DNA of 64,000 nt from Streptomyces sp. NK08204 (lineage in GTDB: Bacteria > Actinomycetota > Actinomycetes > Streptomycetales > Streptomycetaceae): the NCBI RefSeq assembly GCF_020400585.1, contig NZ_JAINVF010000011.1, forward strand, positions 163,077 to 227,076, written 5' to 3'. Within the stretch, counting starts at the first letter, position 1; each line of letters opens with the position of its first letter. The position numbers were made by a program, and so were the translations under genes. Under the pieces are notes generated by a model. The model saw nothing but the letters and a program-made list of their open reading frames with translations. It was not told the DNA's origin and did no database searches. Below, piece after piece: positions 27,221 through 35,197 of this stretch.

Positions 27221-28591
27221 GTGAGCTTCCCTGAACGGCCTCCGCGCGCCGCCGATTTGGGGGTGCTCACGGGCCTGCGGTCGGGCAAGCGCTCCTACTA
27301 CCCGGCATACGTGCGCTCCACCGAGCGGCTGGAGCGCACCGTGGAGGCGCTCGACGGCATCTCCCGGGCCTTGGTGCGGACGGCGGAGGGGCCACGTGCC
27401 CTGGTCGAGGCGGTTGTACGGGCCGCGGCCGAGCACCTGCAGGCGCGCTGGCTGCTGCTGGCGGTGGCGGACGGTGCCCTGCGCGCCGCCCGGCCGCGCT
27501 TCCTGCTGTACGCCGACGACGTACTGATCGACGACGAGACCCGCGTGCCCGCAGAGGTGCGTGAACATCTGCACGTGCTGCGCACCCGGCCGTGGGAGGC
27601 CGGAGCGCCGGACGGCGGACCGGGGTGGGTGCGGGCGCCGATGACCTTGGACGGCGAACCGGTCGGCGGGATCGCGGCGCAGCCCGGCGTCGGCGTCGAG
27701 GTGGCGGACACCGACCTGGCGATCCTCAGGGTCCTGGCCAACCAGGCCGCCGTCGCCGTGCACAACACGTACCTCTTCCATGCGGCCGCCACCCTGCGCG
27801 GGCGCACGGAGGAGCTGTCCGAGGCGGCCGAGCGTCAGGCCCGTGACCTGGCGGCACGCAACGCCGAGCTGGCCGAGACGCAGGCTCGGCTGCTCGAGGC
27901 GCTGCAACGGCAGGCCCTGGACGACGAGCGGCGCCGCATCGCACGAGAACTGCACGACAGTGTCACGCAGTACGTGCTCAGCGCGGGCATGACCGTCGAG
28001 GTGTGCCGGGCGGAACTGGAGGCGCTCGGCGGCCGGCCCAAGGAGATCGCCGAGCGGCTGGCCGGGGCCAAGGACCTCAACCGGCAGGCGGTGGAACGCC
28101 TGCGCGCCGCCATCTACGCGCTGCACCGCACCTCGCAGGAGCCCGCGGGTCCGCTCCCCGTGATGCTCCAACGGCTGTCCACGGTGCATCTGACCACGGA
28201 CCTCGACGTTCGGGTGCGCGTGGACGGCAGTCCGCTGCCGCTTCCGGGCGGGGCCGAGCAGTCGCTCCTCCGGCTGACCGGCGAGGCCCTCTTCAACTCC
28301 GCCACACACGGCCGGGCCGGCCGTGCGCTGGTACGGCTGCGGTACCGGCCCGACTCCGTCGTGCTGACCGTGTCGGACGACGGCGGCGGAGATCCGGCCC
28401 AACTGCGCCGCGCCCTGCGGATCTCCCGTGCCACCGATCTGTCGGGGCGTCACCGTGGGCTGGCCAACATGGTCGCCAGGACGGAAGAACTGGGCGGCAA
28501 GCTGTCCATCCGCCGCTCGGGCATGGGAGGCGTCCTGCTGCGGGTCGACATCCCACTGCCGCTGCCGGAACACCCAGGAGAGAGCCGATGA
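27221..28591 (+). CDS. Sensor histidine kinase (NarL-type two-component system)
   Basis: The 456-residue kinase has no clear membrane helix, so it is probably cytosolic. It has a GAF-like sensory domain (about residues 45-190), a coiled linker (EELSEAAERQARDLAARNAELAETQARLLEAL), the HisKA_3 phosphoacceptor His245 in IARELHDSVTQYVL, and a C-terminal ATPase with TGEALFNSATHG and VSDDGGG. The GTG start lies 10 bp after the iron-ADH. Its stop overlaps the response-regulator start (ATGA). Its linkage to a mycofactocin-type dehydrogenase recalls the MnoSR system of Mycobacterium smegmatis, which controls the NDMA-dependent methanol dehydrogenase; orthology is inferred from context only. Confidence 0.88.
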   Translation: MSFPERPPRAADLGVLTGLRSGKRSYYPAYVRSTERLERTVEALDGISRALVRTAEGPRALVEAVVRAAAEHLQARWLLLAVADGALRAARPRFLLYADDVLIDDETRVPAEVREHLHVLRTRPWEAGAPDGGPGWVRAPMTLDGEPVGGIAAQPGVGVEVADTDLAILRVLANQAAVAVHNTYLFHAAATLRGRTEELSEAAERQARDLAARNAELAETQARLLEALQRQALDDERRRIARELHDSVTQYVLSAGMTVEVCRAELEALGGRPKEIAERLAGAKDLNRQAVERLRAAIYALHRTSQEPAGPLPVMLQRLSTVHLTTDLDVRVRVDGSPLPLPGGAEQSLLRLTGEALFNSATHGRAGRALVRLRYRPDSVVLTVSDDGGGDPAQLRRALRISRATDLSGRHRGLANMVARTEELGGKLSIRRSGMGGVLLRVDIPLPLPEHPGESR

Positions 28592-29253
28592 CGACTGAAC
28601 AGCAGACGGTGGCCCCTGCGGTCGCCCAGCGGATCGTCCTGGTGGACGACCACGCGATCGTCCGTCACGGGCTGCGCTCCATCCTGGAGCGGGAGAACGA
28701 CCTCGAGGTGGTCGGAGAGGCGAGTACGGTCGCCGAGGCGGCCGCCGTCGTCGAACGGACGAACCCGTCCATCGTGCTGCTGGACCTCAAGCTGTCCACC
28801 GGGGCCGACACCGAGGGACTGGACCTGTGCGCCCGGCTGACCGAACGGCATCCGGAACTCGCGGTACTGGTCCTCACGACCTTCCTCGACGACTCCCTGG
28901 TCGTGGAGGCGATTCAGCACGGCGCCCGCGGCTATGTCGTCAAGGACGTCGACACCACCGAACTGCTGCGCACCATCCGTGCCGTGGCCCGCAACGGCAG
29001 CGCCTTCGACTCGCACGCCGCCGCGGCGATGGTCCGTGCCATGCGCGTGCAGCCCGAGCAGCCCCGCTTCACCGAACGCGAGCTGAGCGTACTGAAGCTG
29101 CTCGCCCGGGGGCTGAGCAACCGAGACATCGGGACCGAGCTGTACATCTCGGAGACGACGGTGAAGTTCCACGTCCGCAACATCATGCGCAAGACGGACG
29201 CGGGCAGCCGCGCGGAAGTCGTGTACGAGGCGAGCAAGATGGGCGTGATCTGA
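28588..29253 (+). CDS. NarL/LuxR-family response regulator
   Basis: The 221-residue regulator has a receiver domain with acidic pocket VDDHAIVRHG, phosphoacceptor Asp66 in IVLLDLKLS, and switch Lys in GYVVKDVD. A LuxR-type helix-turn-helix follows (FTERELSVLKLLARGLSNRDIGTELYISETTVKFHVRNIM). It is coupled to the kinase at 27221. NarL-type regulators bind short palindromes as dimers, so the repeated CCTGYCCG-N2-CGGRCAGG sites in the two dehydrogenase promoters of this island are its likely targets. The gene ends 17 bp from the convergent MftM gene. Confidence 0.9.
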   Translation: MTTEQQTVAPAVAQRIVLVDDHAIVRHGLRSILERENDLEVVGEASTVAEAAAVVERTNPSIVLLDLKLSTGADTEGLDLCARLTERHPELAVLVLTTFLDDSLVVEAIQHGARGYVVKDVDTTELLRTIRAVARNGSAFDSHAAAAMVRAMRVQPEQPRFTERELSVLKLLARGLSNRDIGTELYISETTVKFHVRNIMRKTDAGSRAEVVYEASKMGVI

Positions 29254-29269
29254 CACCCCGTGTCCGTGG

Positions 29270-30196
29270 TCAGCCGGGGTCGATGACCAGCCAGCCGCCG
29301 TGATGGGAACCGACGGAGAACCGGTGGCCGGCACGGCGGCCCAGTTCGGCGAGCTGCTCCTCGTCGTAGCACCGCACGTGTCCGTACGCGGCGGTCGGCT
29401 CGTCCTCGTACGGCACCGCCACCACGACCCGTTTCCGGGCCAGCCGCAGCGCCTCCCGTACGACGGCCTCGCCGTGCCCGGGGTCCAGGTGCTCCAGCAC
29501 GTGGATGACCGTGACGGTGTCCACCGAGCGGTCTGGCAGCGGCACCCGTGCGGCGTCGCAGACCAGCGTGTCCAGCCGCAGACTGCGCATGCGGGCCACA
29601 GCGCCCAGCAGCCGCATGGTGCCCCCCGCGAGATCCGAGGCGATCACCGTGTACCCCGCTTCCTCGGCGAACAGCAGGGGCAGGAAGCCGAAGCAGGAGC
29701 CCAGGTCCAGTACCGTGCCCGTGGTGACCAGATCAAGGGCGTGGTGGTACACGGGGGCGAAGCCGGCGATGGACGAGTGGTCGGCCGGTTCCGGGGCCTG
29801 CCAGGACTCCCGGATACGTGCCAGCGTGTTGCCGTAGAACGTGGTCCAGGCGGGCAGCGGCTCGTCCACACAAGAGCGCACCACCCCCGTGAAGACACGT
29901 TCGAAGACATCACTGCCGCACAGCCAGCCGGGAGCGAACAGCTCCTCCGCCAGCAGCCCGGCCAGGTCGTTGTCCAGTTGCTCGGGGCGCAGCGAGTGGC
30001 TCAGCTCGACCCGGCGGCCTCGGCGGCGCAGGGTGAAGTGCTCGGTGCGGACGACCGGCGGGGGTGGCCCGCCGTCGCCGCACGGGCTCGCGCGCACCAC
30101 CCGGACCAGGTGATCGGCGTACACGCCCGGCGGGCTCGGAGCCAGCGGATCGATACGGCGCGCCGCGACGGTGACGCGGAGACTCGGGACACTCAC
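29270..30196 (-). CDS. mftM: Mycofactocin-associated methyltransferase MftM
   Basis: This is a 308-residue class I SAM-dependent methyltransferase with motif I VLDLGSCFGFLPLLFAEEAG, a following acidic loop VIASDLAGG, and post-I segments ARVPLPDRSVDTVTVIHVLEHLDPGHG. The N-terminal ~120 residues (DPLAPSPPGVYADHLVRVVRASPCGDG..., LSHSLRPEQLDNDLAGLLAEELF) are peculiar to the enzymes described as MftM, which methylate the oligosaccharide chain of mycofactocins. The GTG at 30196 was chosen because GGGGGAG lies 8 nt upstream. The gene lies in the mycofactocin island, upstream of the VWA gene on the same strand. Confidence 0.8.
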   Translation of the reverse strand: MSVPSLRVTVAARRIDPLAPSPPGVYADHLVRVVRASPCGDGGPPPPVVRTEHFTLRRRGRRVELSHSLRPEQLDNDLAGLLAEELFAPGWLCGSDVFERVFTGVVRSCVDEPLPAWTTFYGNTLARIRESWQAPEPADHSSIAGFAPVYHHALDLVTTGTVLDLGSCFGFLPLLFAEEAGYTVIASDLAGGTMRLLGAVARMRSLRLDTLVCDAARVPLPDRSVDTVTVIHVLEHLDPGHGEAVVREALRLARKRVVVAVPYEDEPTAAYGHVRCYDEEQLAELGRRAGHRFSVGSHHGGWLVIDPG

Positions 30197-30230
30197 GACG
30201 ACAACTCCCCCTGACAATGTGCGGCGGTGT

Positions 30231-31766
30231 TCACCGGCCGGTCGCCTCCGCCGCCATGCGCAGGGCGGTGCGCTCCAGCCCGGCGAGGTCGGCGACCACC
30301 TGCACGCGGTCGCAGTACTCGGCGTAGCGGGGCAGGTCACAGGCGCCGAGGCCCCAGGAGTAGCGCGGCTCGGGGGTCAGCCAGATCGTCTGGCGCATCC
30401 GGCGGGTGATCTCCGCGAACGCCTCGGTCCGCGGGGGGTTGCCGTTGCCGCGGCCGTCGCCCAGCACCAGGAGTGTGGTGCGGCGGCCCAGCGCCTGGGT
30501 GTGCTCGGTCAGCAGCGTCTCGAAGGTCCGGCCGTAGTCGGAGGTCGCGTCCACGTCCAGCAGACCGCCGGCCGGCAGCCCGTCGAACACCAGCCCCAGC
30601 GCCCGCTCCAGCGGGTGTTCCGCGAACAGCTCGGTGATCTCGGTCGGTTCGTCGACGAAGGCGTAACTGCGGACCTGGCCGAACAGGGACTGCAGGCCGT
30701 GCGCCAGGTGGAGGGTGAAACGTGCCGTGGCCCGTACCGACAGCGAGACGTCCGCGAGGATCACCAGGCGCGGCCGGTCCTCGGCGCGGGTGACCGTGAC
30801 CGGCCGGAACGGTACGCCGTCGTAGCGCATGTTGCGGCGCATGGTGCGGCCCGGGTGCACGCGTCCGGCGGGCGTCGCGCGCTTTCGGCTGGTCAGGGCT
30901 CCCTGCACGCAGCGGCCCACCCGGCGCAGAGCCTCCTCCAGTTGGCCGCGTTCGTCCTCGTCGACGGCCTCCAGGCGGGCGCGTTCGGCGATCCGGGCGG
31001 ACTCGACCGCCACCGACCGCAGTTCGGCCAGCCGCTCCAGATGCTGCTTCAGCAGTTCGGGCAGGTTGTCGATGAGGCCCGCCAGCTGTTTTTGCAGCCG
31101 GCCGAGTTCCGGATCGTCGCGGTCGTCGTCCGCGTCTGCGGGCCGGCCGGGGAGGGGGTCCTGCCCGGCGACGGTCAGGGCCGTGTCGAGGGGCTGCCCG
31201 GACGCCGGCGCGAGCCGGCCGGGGATGCCGGCACCGTGCAGCCGCTCGGTCTCCAGTTGAACAGACGGGCTGTCGGCACCCGCACCGGCCGCGCCGTCCC
31301 TGGAGAGGACGATCTCGTCCGTCATCGAGGCCAGGTCGATCTTATTGGCCTCCTGGTGCAGGTTGTACTGCTGGGCCAGGTCCTGCTGGTCGAAGAAGTC
31401 GCGGATGTCGGACGGTTTGCCGTGGCTGTGCCCCTGCCGGGGGGTCTCGGAGGGCTCGTCGGAGACGGTGTACGACTCCAGTTCGCCCGTGTCGGTCAGG
31501 TCGTCGTGCGCGTGACCGTGGCCGTGGCCGCCCGTGCCGCCGTCCACCGGGCACAGTGAGAAGAACGCGGTGAACAACTCGTCGAACAGCGCGTGGTCGC
31601 GCCGGTCCTTCACCAGCGTCATGCGCAGGGCCTCGCGCAGCGTCTCCCGGCGGCCGACCACGCCGGGCTGCGCCGCCGCGGTCATGGCGTCCATGGCCTC
31701 CGACACGGAGACCCGCAACCCGAACAGGCGCAGTACGCGGACGAATCGGTGCACGCCGGCTTCCAT
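30231..31766 (-). CDS. VWA-domain protein (CoxE-like)
   Basis: The 511-residue protein belongs to the CoxE-like VWA group. The N-terminal part (FVRVLRLFGLRVSVSEAMDAMTAA) is typical of these proteins. The C-terminal half holds the VWA fold with the metal-binding DVSLSVRATARF (MIDAS, DxSxS), LHLAHGLQSL and LLVLGDGRGNGNPP. A His-rich stretch (GGHGHGHAHDD) and GHSHGK lie between. CoxE partners with MoxR-type AAA+ ATPases in maturing metal enzymes such as carbon monoxide dehydrogenase. The MoxR gene is 14 bp upstream and the methanol dehydrogenase comes before it on the same strand, so the pair probably activates that dehydrogenase or another metalloenzyme. Confidence 0.85.
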   Translation of the reverse strand: MEAGVHRFVRVLRLFGLRVSVSEAMDAMTAAAQPGVVGRRETLREALRMTLVKDRRDHALFDELFTAFFSLCPVDGGTGGHGHGHAHDDLTDTGELESYTVSDEPSETPRQGHSHGKPSDIRDFFDQQDLAQQYNLHQEANKIDLASMTDEIVLSRDGAAGAGADSPSVQLETERLHGAGIPGRLAPASGQPLDTALTVAGQDPLPGRPADADDDRDDPELGRLQKQLAGLIDNLPELLKQHLERLAELRSVAVESARIAERARLEAVDEDERGQLEEALRRVGRCVQGALTSRKRATPAGRVHPGRTMRRNMRYDGVPFRPVTVTRAEDRPRLVILADVSLSVRATARFTLHLAHGLQSLFGQVRSYAFVDEPTEITELFAEHPLERALGLVFDGLPAGGLLDVDATSDYGRTFETLLTEHTQALGRRTTLLVLGDGRGNGNPPRTEAFAEITRRMRQTIWLTPEPRYSWGLGACDLPRYAEYCDRVQVVADLAGLERTALRMAAEATGR

Positions 31767-31780
31767 GCACGCCTCCCGTG

Positions 31781-33010
31781 TCAGTCGGTTCGGCGCCGCG
31801 CGACGGCGGCGAAGGAGCGGGCGCCCTGGCCGGCGCCGGGGGTGGTGCGGTGCGTCGGACCGGCGCCGGGAGCGCCGTAGTAGCCCTCGTCGTGCCGGCC
31901 CTGCCGGTCCATGGCGGCCCGTAGCGCGCGTCCGTCGGGCTCGTCCACCTCGTCCGGCTGTCCATGTCCGGCACTGTGGTGGTGCCCGTGACGGTGGTCG
32001 TCGTGGGGAGAGTGGCCGTCGTGGGGAGAGTGGCCGTCGTGGTGGTGCCGGTGGTGGTGGGGCTCGGGCAGCGTGCGGTTGGGGTCGACCAGGCGCGGTA
32101 GCACGTCCAGGGCGCGGTTCAGGTCCCGCTCGTACTTGAGGACCACATTGGCGGTGTCGGCGAGAACCGCGGGGTCGAGTTCGTCGACCCCCAGTACGGC
32201 GAGGGTGCGGGCCCAGTCGACGGTCTCGGAGATGCTGGGGCTCTTGCGCAGCGGCAGCTCACGCAGGCCCCGCACCACGTCCACCAGGTGCCGGGCGGTC
32301 GCCTCGGGCAGTCCGGTGTCCTTGGCCCGGACGATCTCCAGCTCACGTTCGGCGTCGGGGTAGTCGAGGAAGAGATGCAGGCAGCGGCGCTTCAGCGCCG
32401 ACGACAGGTCACGGGTGTTGTTGGAGGTCAGCACGACGTACGGGGGGACCTTCGCGGTGTAGGTGCCGATCTCCGGCACCGAGACCTGGTACTCGGCCAG
32501 GCATTCGAGGAGCACCGCCTCCAGCGCCTCGTCCGCCCGGTCGACCTCGTCGATCAGCAGGACCGCCGGCTGCTCGCCGCGCACGGCGTCCAGCAGCGGG
32601 CGGGGCGCGAGGAAGCGGTCGGAGAAGAAGACACTGTCCTGCTCCTCGATCCGGAGCACGGCGGAGGCAAGGTCGGGGGCGTCGGCCGTGAGGTCGCCGA
32701 TCTTGTCCCGGAGCATCTGGGTGTACAACAGCTGCTTGCCGTAGTCCCACTCGTACAGGGCGCGGCTCTCGTCCTGGCCCTCGTAGCACTGCAGGCGCAG
32801 CAGTCGGCGCCCGGTGGCCGCGGCGAGCGTCTTGGCCAGCTCGGTCTTGCCGACGCCGGCGGGGCCCTCCAGGAGCAGCGGCTTGTCGAGCCTGGTCTGC
32901 AGGAACACCGTCGTGGTGAGGCGCCGGTCGGCGATGTAGCCGTGGGCGGCGAACCGCTCGGTGACGTCCTCGACCGAGGCGAACGCGGGGATTGCGGGTG
33001 TGTCGGGCAC
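31781..33010 (-). CDS. MoxR-type AAA+ ATPase with His-rich tail
   Basis: The 409-residue ATPase has Walker A GPAGVGKT (residues 49-56), Walker B AVLLIDEVDRAD, and sensor-1 VVLTSNNTRDLSSALKRRC. This is the MoxR/CoxD layout. Its special feature is a C-terminal His-rich stretch at residues 318-349 with 16 His in 32 residues, including HHHRHHH and two copies of DGHSPH. The repeat shows in the DNA as an exact 18-bp duplication at 32001-32036. Such tails bind Ni, Zn or Co in metallochaperones. It overlaps no neighbour but is tightly spaced with the VWA gene. Confidence 0.88.
   Translation of the reverse strand: MPDTPAIPAFASVEDVTERFAAHGYIADRRLTTTVFLQTRLDKPLLLEGPAGVGKTELAKTLAAATGRRLLRLQCYEGQDESRALYEWDYGKQLLYTQMLRDKIGDLTADAPDLASAVLRIEEQDSVFFSDRFLAPRPLLDAVRGEQPAVLLIDEVDRADEALEAVLLECLAEYQVSVPEIGTYTAKVPPYVVLTSNNTRDLSSALKRRCLHLFLDYPDAERELEIVRAKDTGLPEATARHLVDVVRGLRELPLRKSPSISETVDWARTLAVLGVDELDPAVLADTANVVLKYERDLNRALDVLPRLVDPNRTLPEPHHHRHHHDGHSPHDGHSPHDDHRHGHHHSAGHGQPDEVDEPDGRALRAAMDRQGRHDEGYYGAPGAGPTHRTTPGAGQGARSFAAVARRRTD
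32001..32036. repeat. 18-bp tandem duplication encoding DGHSPH
   Basis: TCGTGGGGAGAGTGGCCG occurs twice in direct succession (32001-32018, 32019-32036). Read on the minus strand it encodes two DGHSPH units of the His-rich tail of the MoxR ATPase. It keeps frame, so slippage here would lengthen or shorten the metal-binding tail. Confidence 0.85.
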
Positions 33011-33086
33011 GGTTCCTCCGTCCGATGGGGCGGGAGCGGGGGGCGGCGGCGTCCCGGTCCTTCCCCCGCTCCCGGGCTCAGGGTGC

Positions 33087-34379
33087 TCAGCCGAGCAGGT
33101 CGTCCAGGTCGCCCGTCATGCAGTGCTCGACGACGGGCCGGACGGTGTCGAACGTGCACTCCTTGGCGTTGCCCGGCGTGCAGGCGTCCCCGAGGACGTG
33201 GTTCGTGATCCGGTCGACGTCGACGGCGTCGCCCTTGATCACCTTCGCCTGTTCGTAGAACTTCGTCGGGCCCTGGCCGAGGCGGTTCTTGGAGTAGGTG
33301 TCCTGCTGGACGTCCGTGAACTTCTCGGGGATGCCGACGTCGCGCAGCAGCCGGATGCCGGCGGCGAGGGCGGCCTCGGCGGCCTTCACCTTCGTCATCC
33401 CATGGGTGTCCACGCCCATCGCCTCGGCGATGTCCGCGAACCGCTCGTAGTGGGCGGGCATGTTGAACGCCCAGACGCGGGGCAGCGCGATGGCGTTGTT
33501 GAGGCCGTGGTGCGTGTCGTAGAAGGCGCTGACGGCGTGTGAGACGGAGTGGATGATGCCCAGGCCGCCGGAGTTGAAAGCCTGCGCCGCGATGTACTGC
33601 GCGTACATCATGCCCTCGCGCCCGGCCAGGTCCTGGCCGTTCCACACCGCCTGGCGCAGATGGCGGGCGGTCAGCCGGATGGCGTGCAGCGCGTTGCCCA
33701 GCGACGGCTGGAAGTTCAGGCGCGAGACGTACGGCTCGGAGGCGTGTGCGAGGACGTCGAAGCCGCACTGCGCGGTGTAGTCCAGCGGGCAGTCGTAGTA
33801 CAGCGTCGGGTCGTCGATGGCGAGGGTGGCCACCGAGGCGTCGTCGAACGCGACGTACTTGTGGGGGTTGTCCGGGTCCGTGGTCGTGTCGGTGATGACA
33901 TAGGCCCACGACGTCTCCGAACCGGTGCCGGCCGTGGTGGAGACGGCGATGTGCGGCGGGTTCTTGGGGTTCTCGGACTTGTTGAAGCCCTCGAAGTCGT
34001 TGACGTTGCGGCCGTCGTGGGCGACGGAGACGCGGGCGCCCTTGCACGCGTCGTGCGACGAGCCGCCGCCGATCGACACGAACGAGTCGCACTTGTTCTC
34101 CTGGTACAGCGCCACGGCGTCCATGACGTTGTAGTCCTTGGGGTTCGACTCGACCTTGTCGTACACCACGACCTCCAGGCCGTGGTACTTCATCGACTCG
34201 ACGATCTTGTGCACGGTGTCGCTGCCGCGCAGCCCCGTGGTCATCACGAGTGTCCGCCTGAACCCCAGCTTCTTGGCCTCCGGGCCGATCAGCTCGTGGG
34301 CGCCGGGGCCCATGAGCGCTCGCGGGAAGGGGTGGAACTCCTTGATCGGGAACGGCTTGAGAAGTTCTTCGACCTGCAT
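33087..34379 (-). CDS. NDMA-dependent methanol dehydrogenase (iron-type ADH, mycofactocin-linked)
   Basis: The 430-residue enzyme is an iron-type alcohol dehydrogenase with IGGGSSHDACKGARV and metal-binding segments CGFDVLAHASEPYVSR and HSVSHAVSAFYDTHHGLNNAIALP. It closely follows the nicotinoprotein methanol dehydrogenases of actinomycetes (Mno/Mdo), starting MQVEELLKPFPIKEFHPFPRALMGPGAHELIGPEAK. Those enzymes hold NAD(H) tightly and need mycofactocin, or the artificial acceptor NDMA, to be re-oxidised. Start ATG 34379 is chosen because the frame upstream (to 34487) has no family match. It is divergent from mftA across a 390-bp region with two palindromic sites. Confidence 0.92.
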   Translation of the reverse strand: MQVEELLKPFPIKEFHPFPRALMGPGAHELIGPEAKKLGFRRTLVMTTGLRGSDTVHKIVESMKYHGLEVVVYDKVESNPKDYNVMDAVALYQENKCDSFVSIGGGSSHDACKGARVSVAHDGRNVNDFEGFNKSENPKNPPHIAVSTTAGTGSETSWAYVITDTTTDPDNPHKYVAFDDASVATLAIDDPTLYYDCPLDYTAQCGFDVLAHASEPYVSRLNFQPSLGNALHAIRLTARHLRQAVWNGQDLAGREGMMYAQYIAAQAFNSGGLGIIHSVSHAVSAFYDTHHGLNNAIALPRVWAFNMPAHYERFADIAEAMGVDTHGMTKVKAAEAALAAGIRLLRDVGIPEKFTDVQQDTYSKNRLGQGPTKFYEQAKVIKGDAVDVDRITNHVLGDACTPGNAKECTFDTVRPVVEHCMTGDLDDLLG

Positions 34380-34766
34380 GATCGCGACTGTCCTCTCCGC
34401 GCGGTGGGCCGCGCGTACTGCGTCGACTGCTCCGTTGCCGGCGGCGCAGAGGTCCGTGGTGGAGCACGGATGGTCCGGGTGGAGCACGGATGTGCGTGGT
34501 GTGACTCACCTTCCGAGAAGGCGAGGCGGGGCGATACCGGCCGCCCGGACGGCAGCGGGACACGAACGGACGGGACGCGCCCTGTCCGGTCGGACAGGGC
34601 GAGCGGCGGGCTTCGGAAACGGCGGCGCACACCTGTCCGACCGGACAGGGTGACGGCAGCCGGAAGCAGGGCGAGACACGCCGCCGGCCTCCGTAGCGTC
34701 GTAGCGGCCGGTCACCGCACGGCGGTACGGCTCCCCTCGACTCCCCCACCTTTCAGGAGGTCCGCC
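34380..34766. promoter_or_regulatory. Divergent promoter region methanol dehydrogenase / mftA with two palindromes
   Basis: The 387-bp region holds two strong palindromes. Site A (34578-34601) has 11-bp arms, CGCCCTGTCCG and CGGACAGGGCG, around GT. Site B (34632-34649) is CCTGTCCG-AC-CGGACAGG. Their centres are 51 bp apart. Site B is about 126 bp upstream of mftA, close to the distance of the matching site from the iron-ADH gene. No open reading frame of note lies in the region. The ribosome site CAGGAGG immediately precedes mftA. Confidence 0.7.
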
Positions 34767-34874
34767 ATGAACGAGAACCAGATCAGCGCCGAGCCGGACA
34801 CCGTCGTCGACGAGGTGACCGAGGAAGTCCTCGTCGAAGAGGTGTCGATCGACGGCATGTGCGGCGTCTACTGA
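34767..34874 (+). CDS. mftA: Mycofactocin precursor peptide MftA
   Basis: The 35-residue peptide begins MNENQISAEPDTVVDEVTEE and ends in IDGMCGVY, the invariant C-terminus of mycofactocin precursors. The last two residues, Val-Tyr, are the part that becomes the cofactor: MftC decarboxylates and cross-links them, and MftE releases the product. The acidic, Glu/Val-rich leader is the part that MftB recognises. An excellent ribosome site (CAGGAGG, 6 nt) precedes the ATG. It is followed 11 bp later by mftB. Confidence 0.96.
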   Translation: MNENQISAEPDTVVDEVTEEVLVEEVSIDGMCGVY

Positions 34875-34885
34875 GGCCGACCGCC

Positions 34886-35197
34886 ATGACCACCCTCTCG
34901 GCGGCCCCGGCCGCCGCCGCGTTCGACGCGGCGCGCCCCTACCGGCTGAACCCCTCCGTCGCGCTGCGCCCCGAGCCGTTCGGGGCGCTCGCCTACCACT
35001 TCGGCAATCGCCGGTTGTCGTTCCTGAAGGCACCGGAACTCGTCGAACTGGTGCGGGGGCTCGACCGGCACCCCAGCGTCGGGGACGCCCTCGCGGGCGT
35101 TCCCGACGCCCGGCGGGGCGCCTTCCTGCGGGCGCTGGCCTCGCTGGCCGCCGCCGACATGATCGTTCCCCAGCTCAGCGGAACCGGAGCGCAGTGA
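34886..35197 (+). CDS. mftB: Mycofactocin chaperone MftB
   Basis: The 103-residue protein lies between mftA and mftC and has the PqqD-like fold signature of RiPP recognition elements: YRLNPSVALRPEPFGALAYHFGNRRLSFLKAPELVELVRGL. It binds the MftA leader and presents the peptide to the radical-SAM enzyme MftC. The ATG at 34886 comes 11 bp after mftA. Its TGA overlaps the start region of mftC. Confidence 0.94.
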   Translation: MTTLSAAPAAAAFDAARPYRLNPSVALRPEPFGALAYHFGNRRLSFLKAPELVELVRGLDRHPSVGDALAGVPDARRGAFLRALASLAAADMIVPQLSGTGAQ

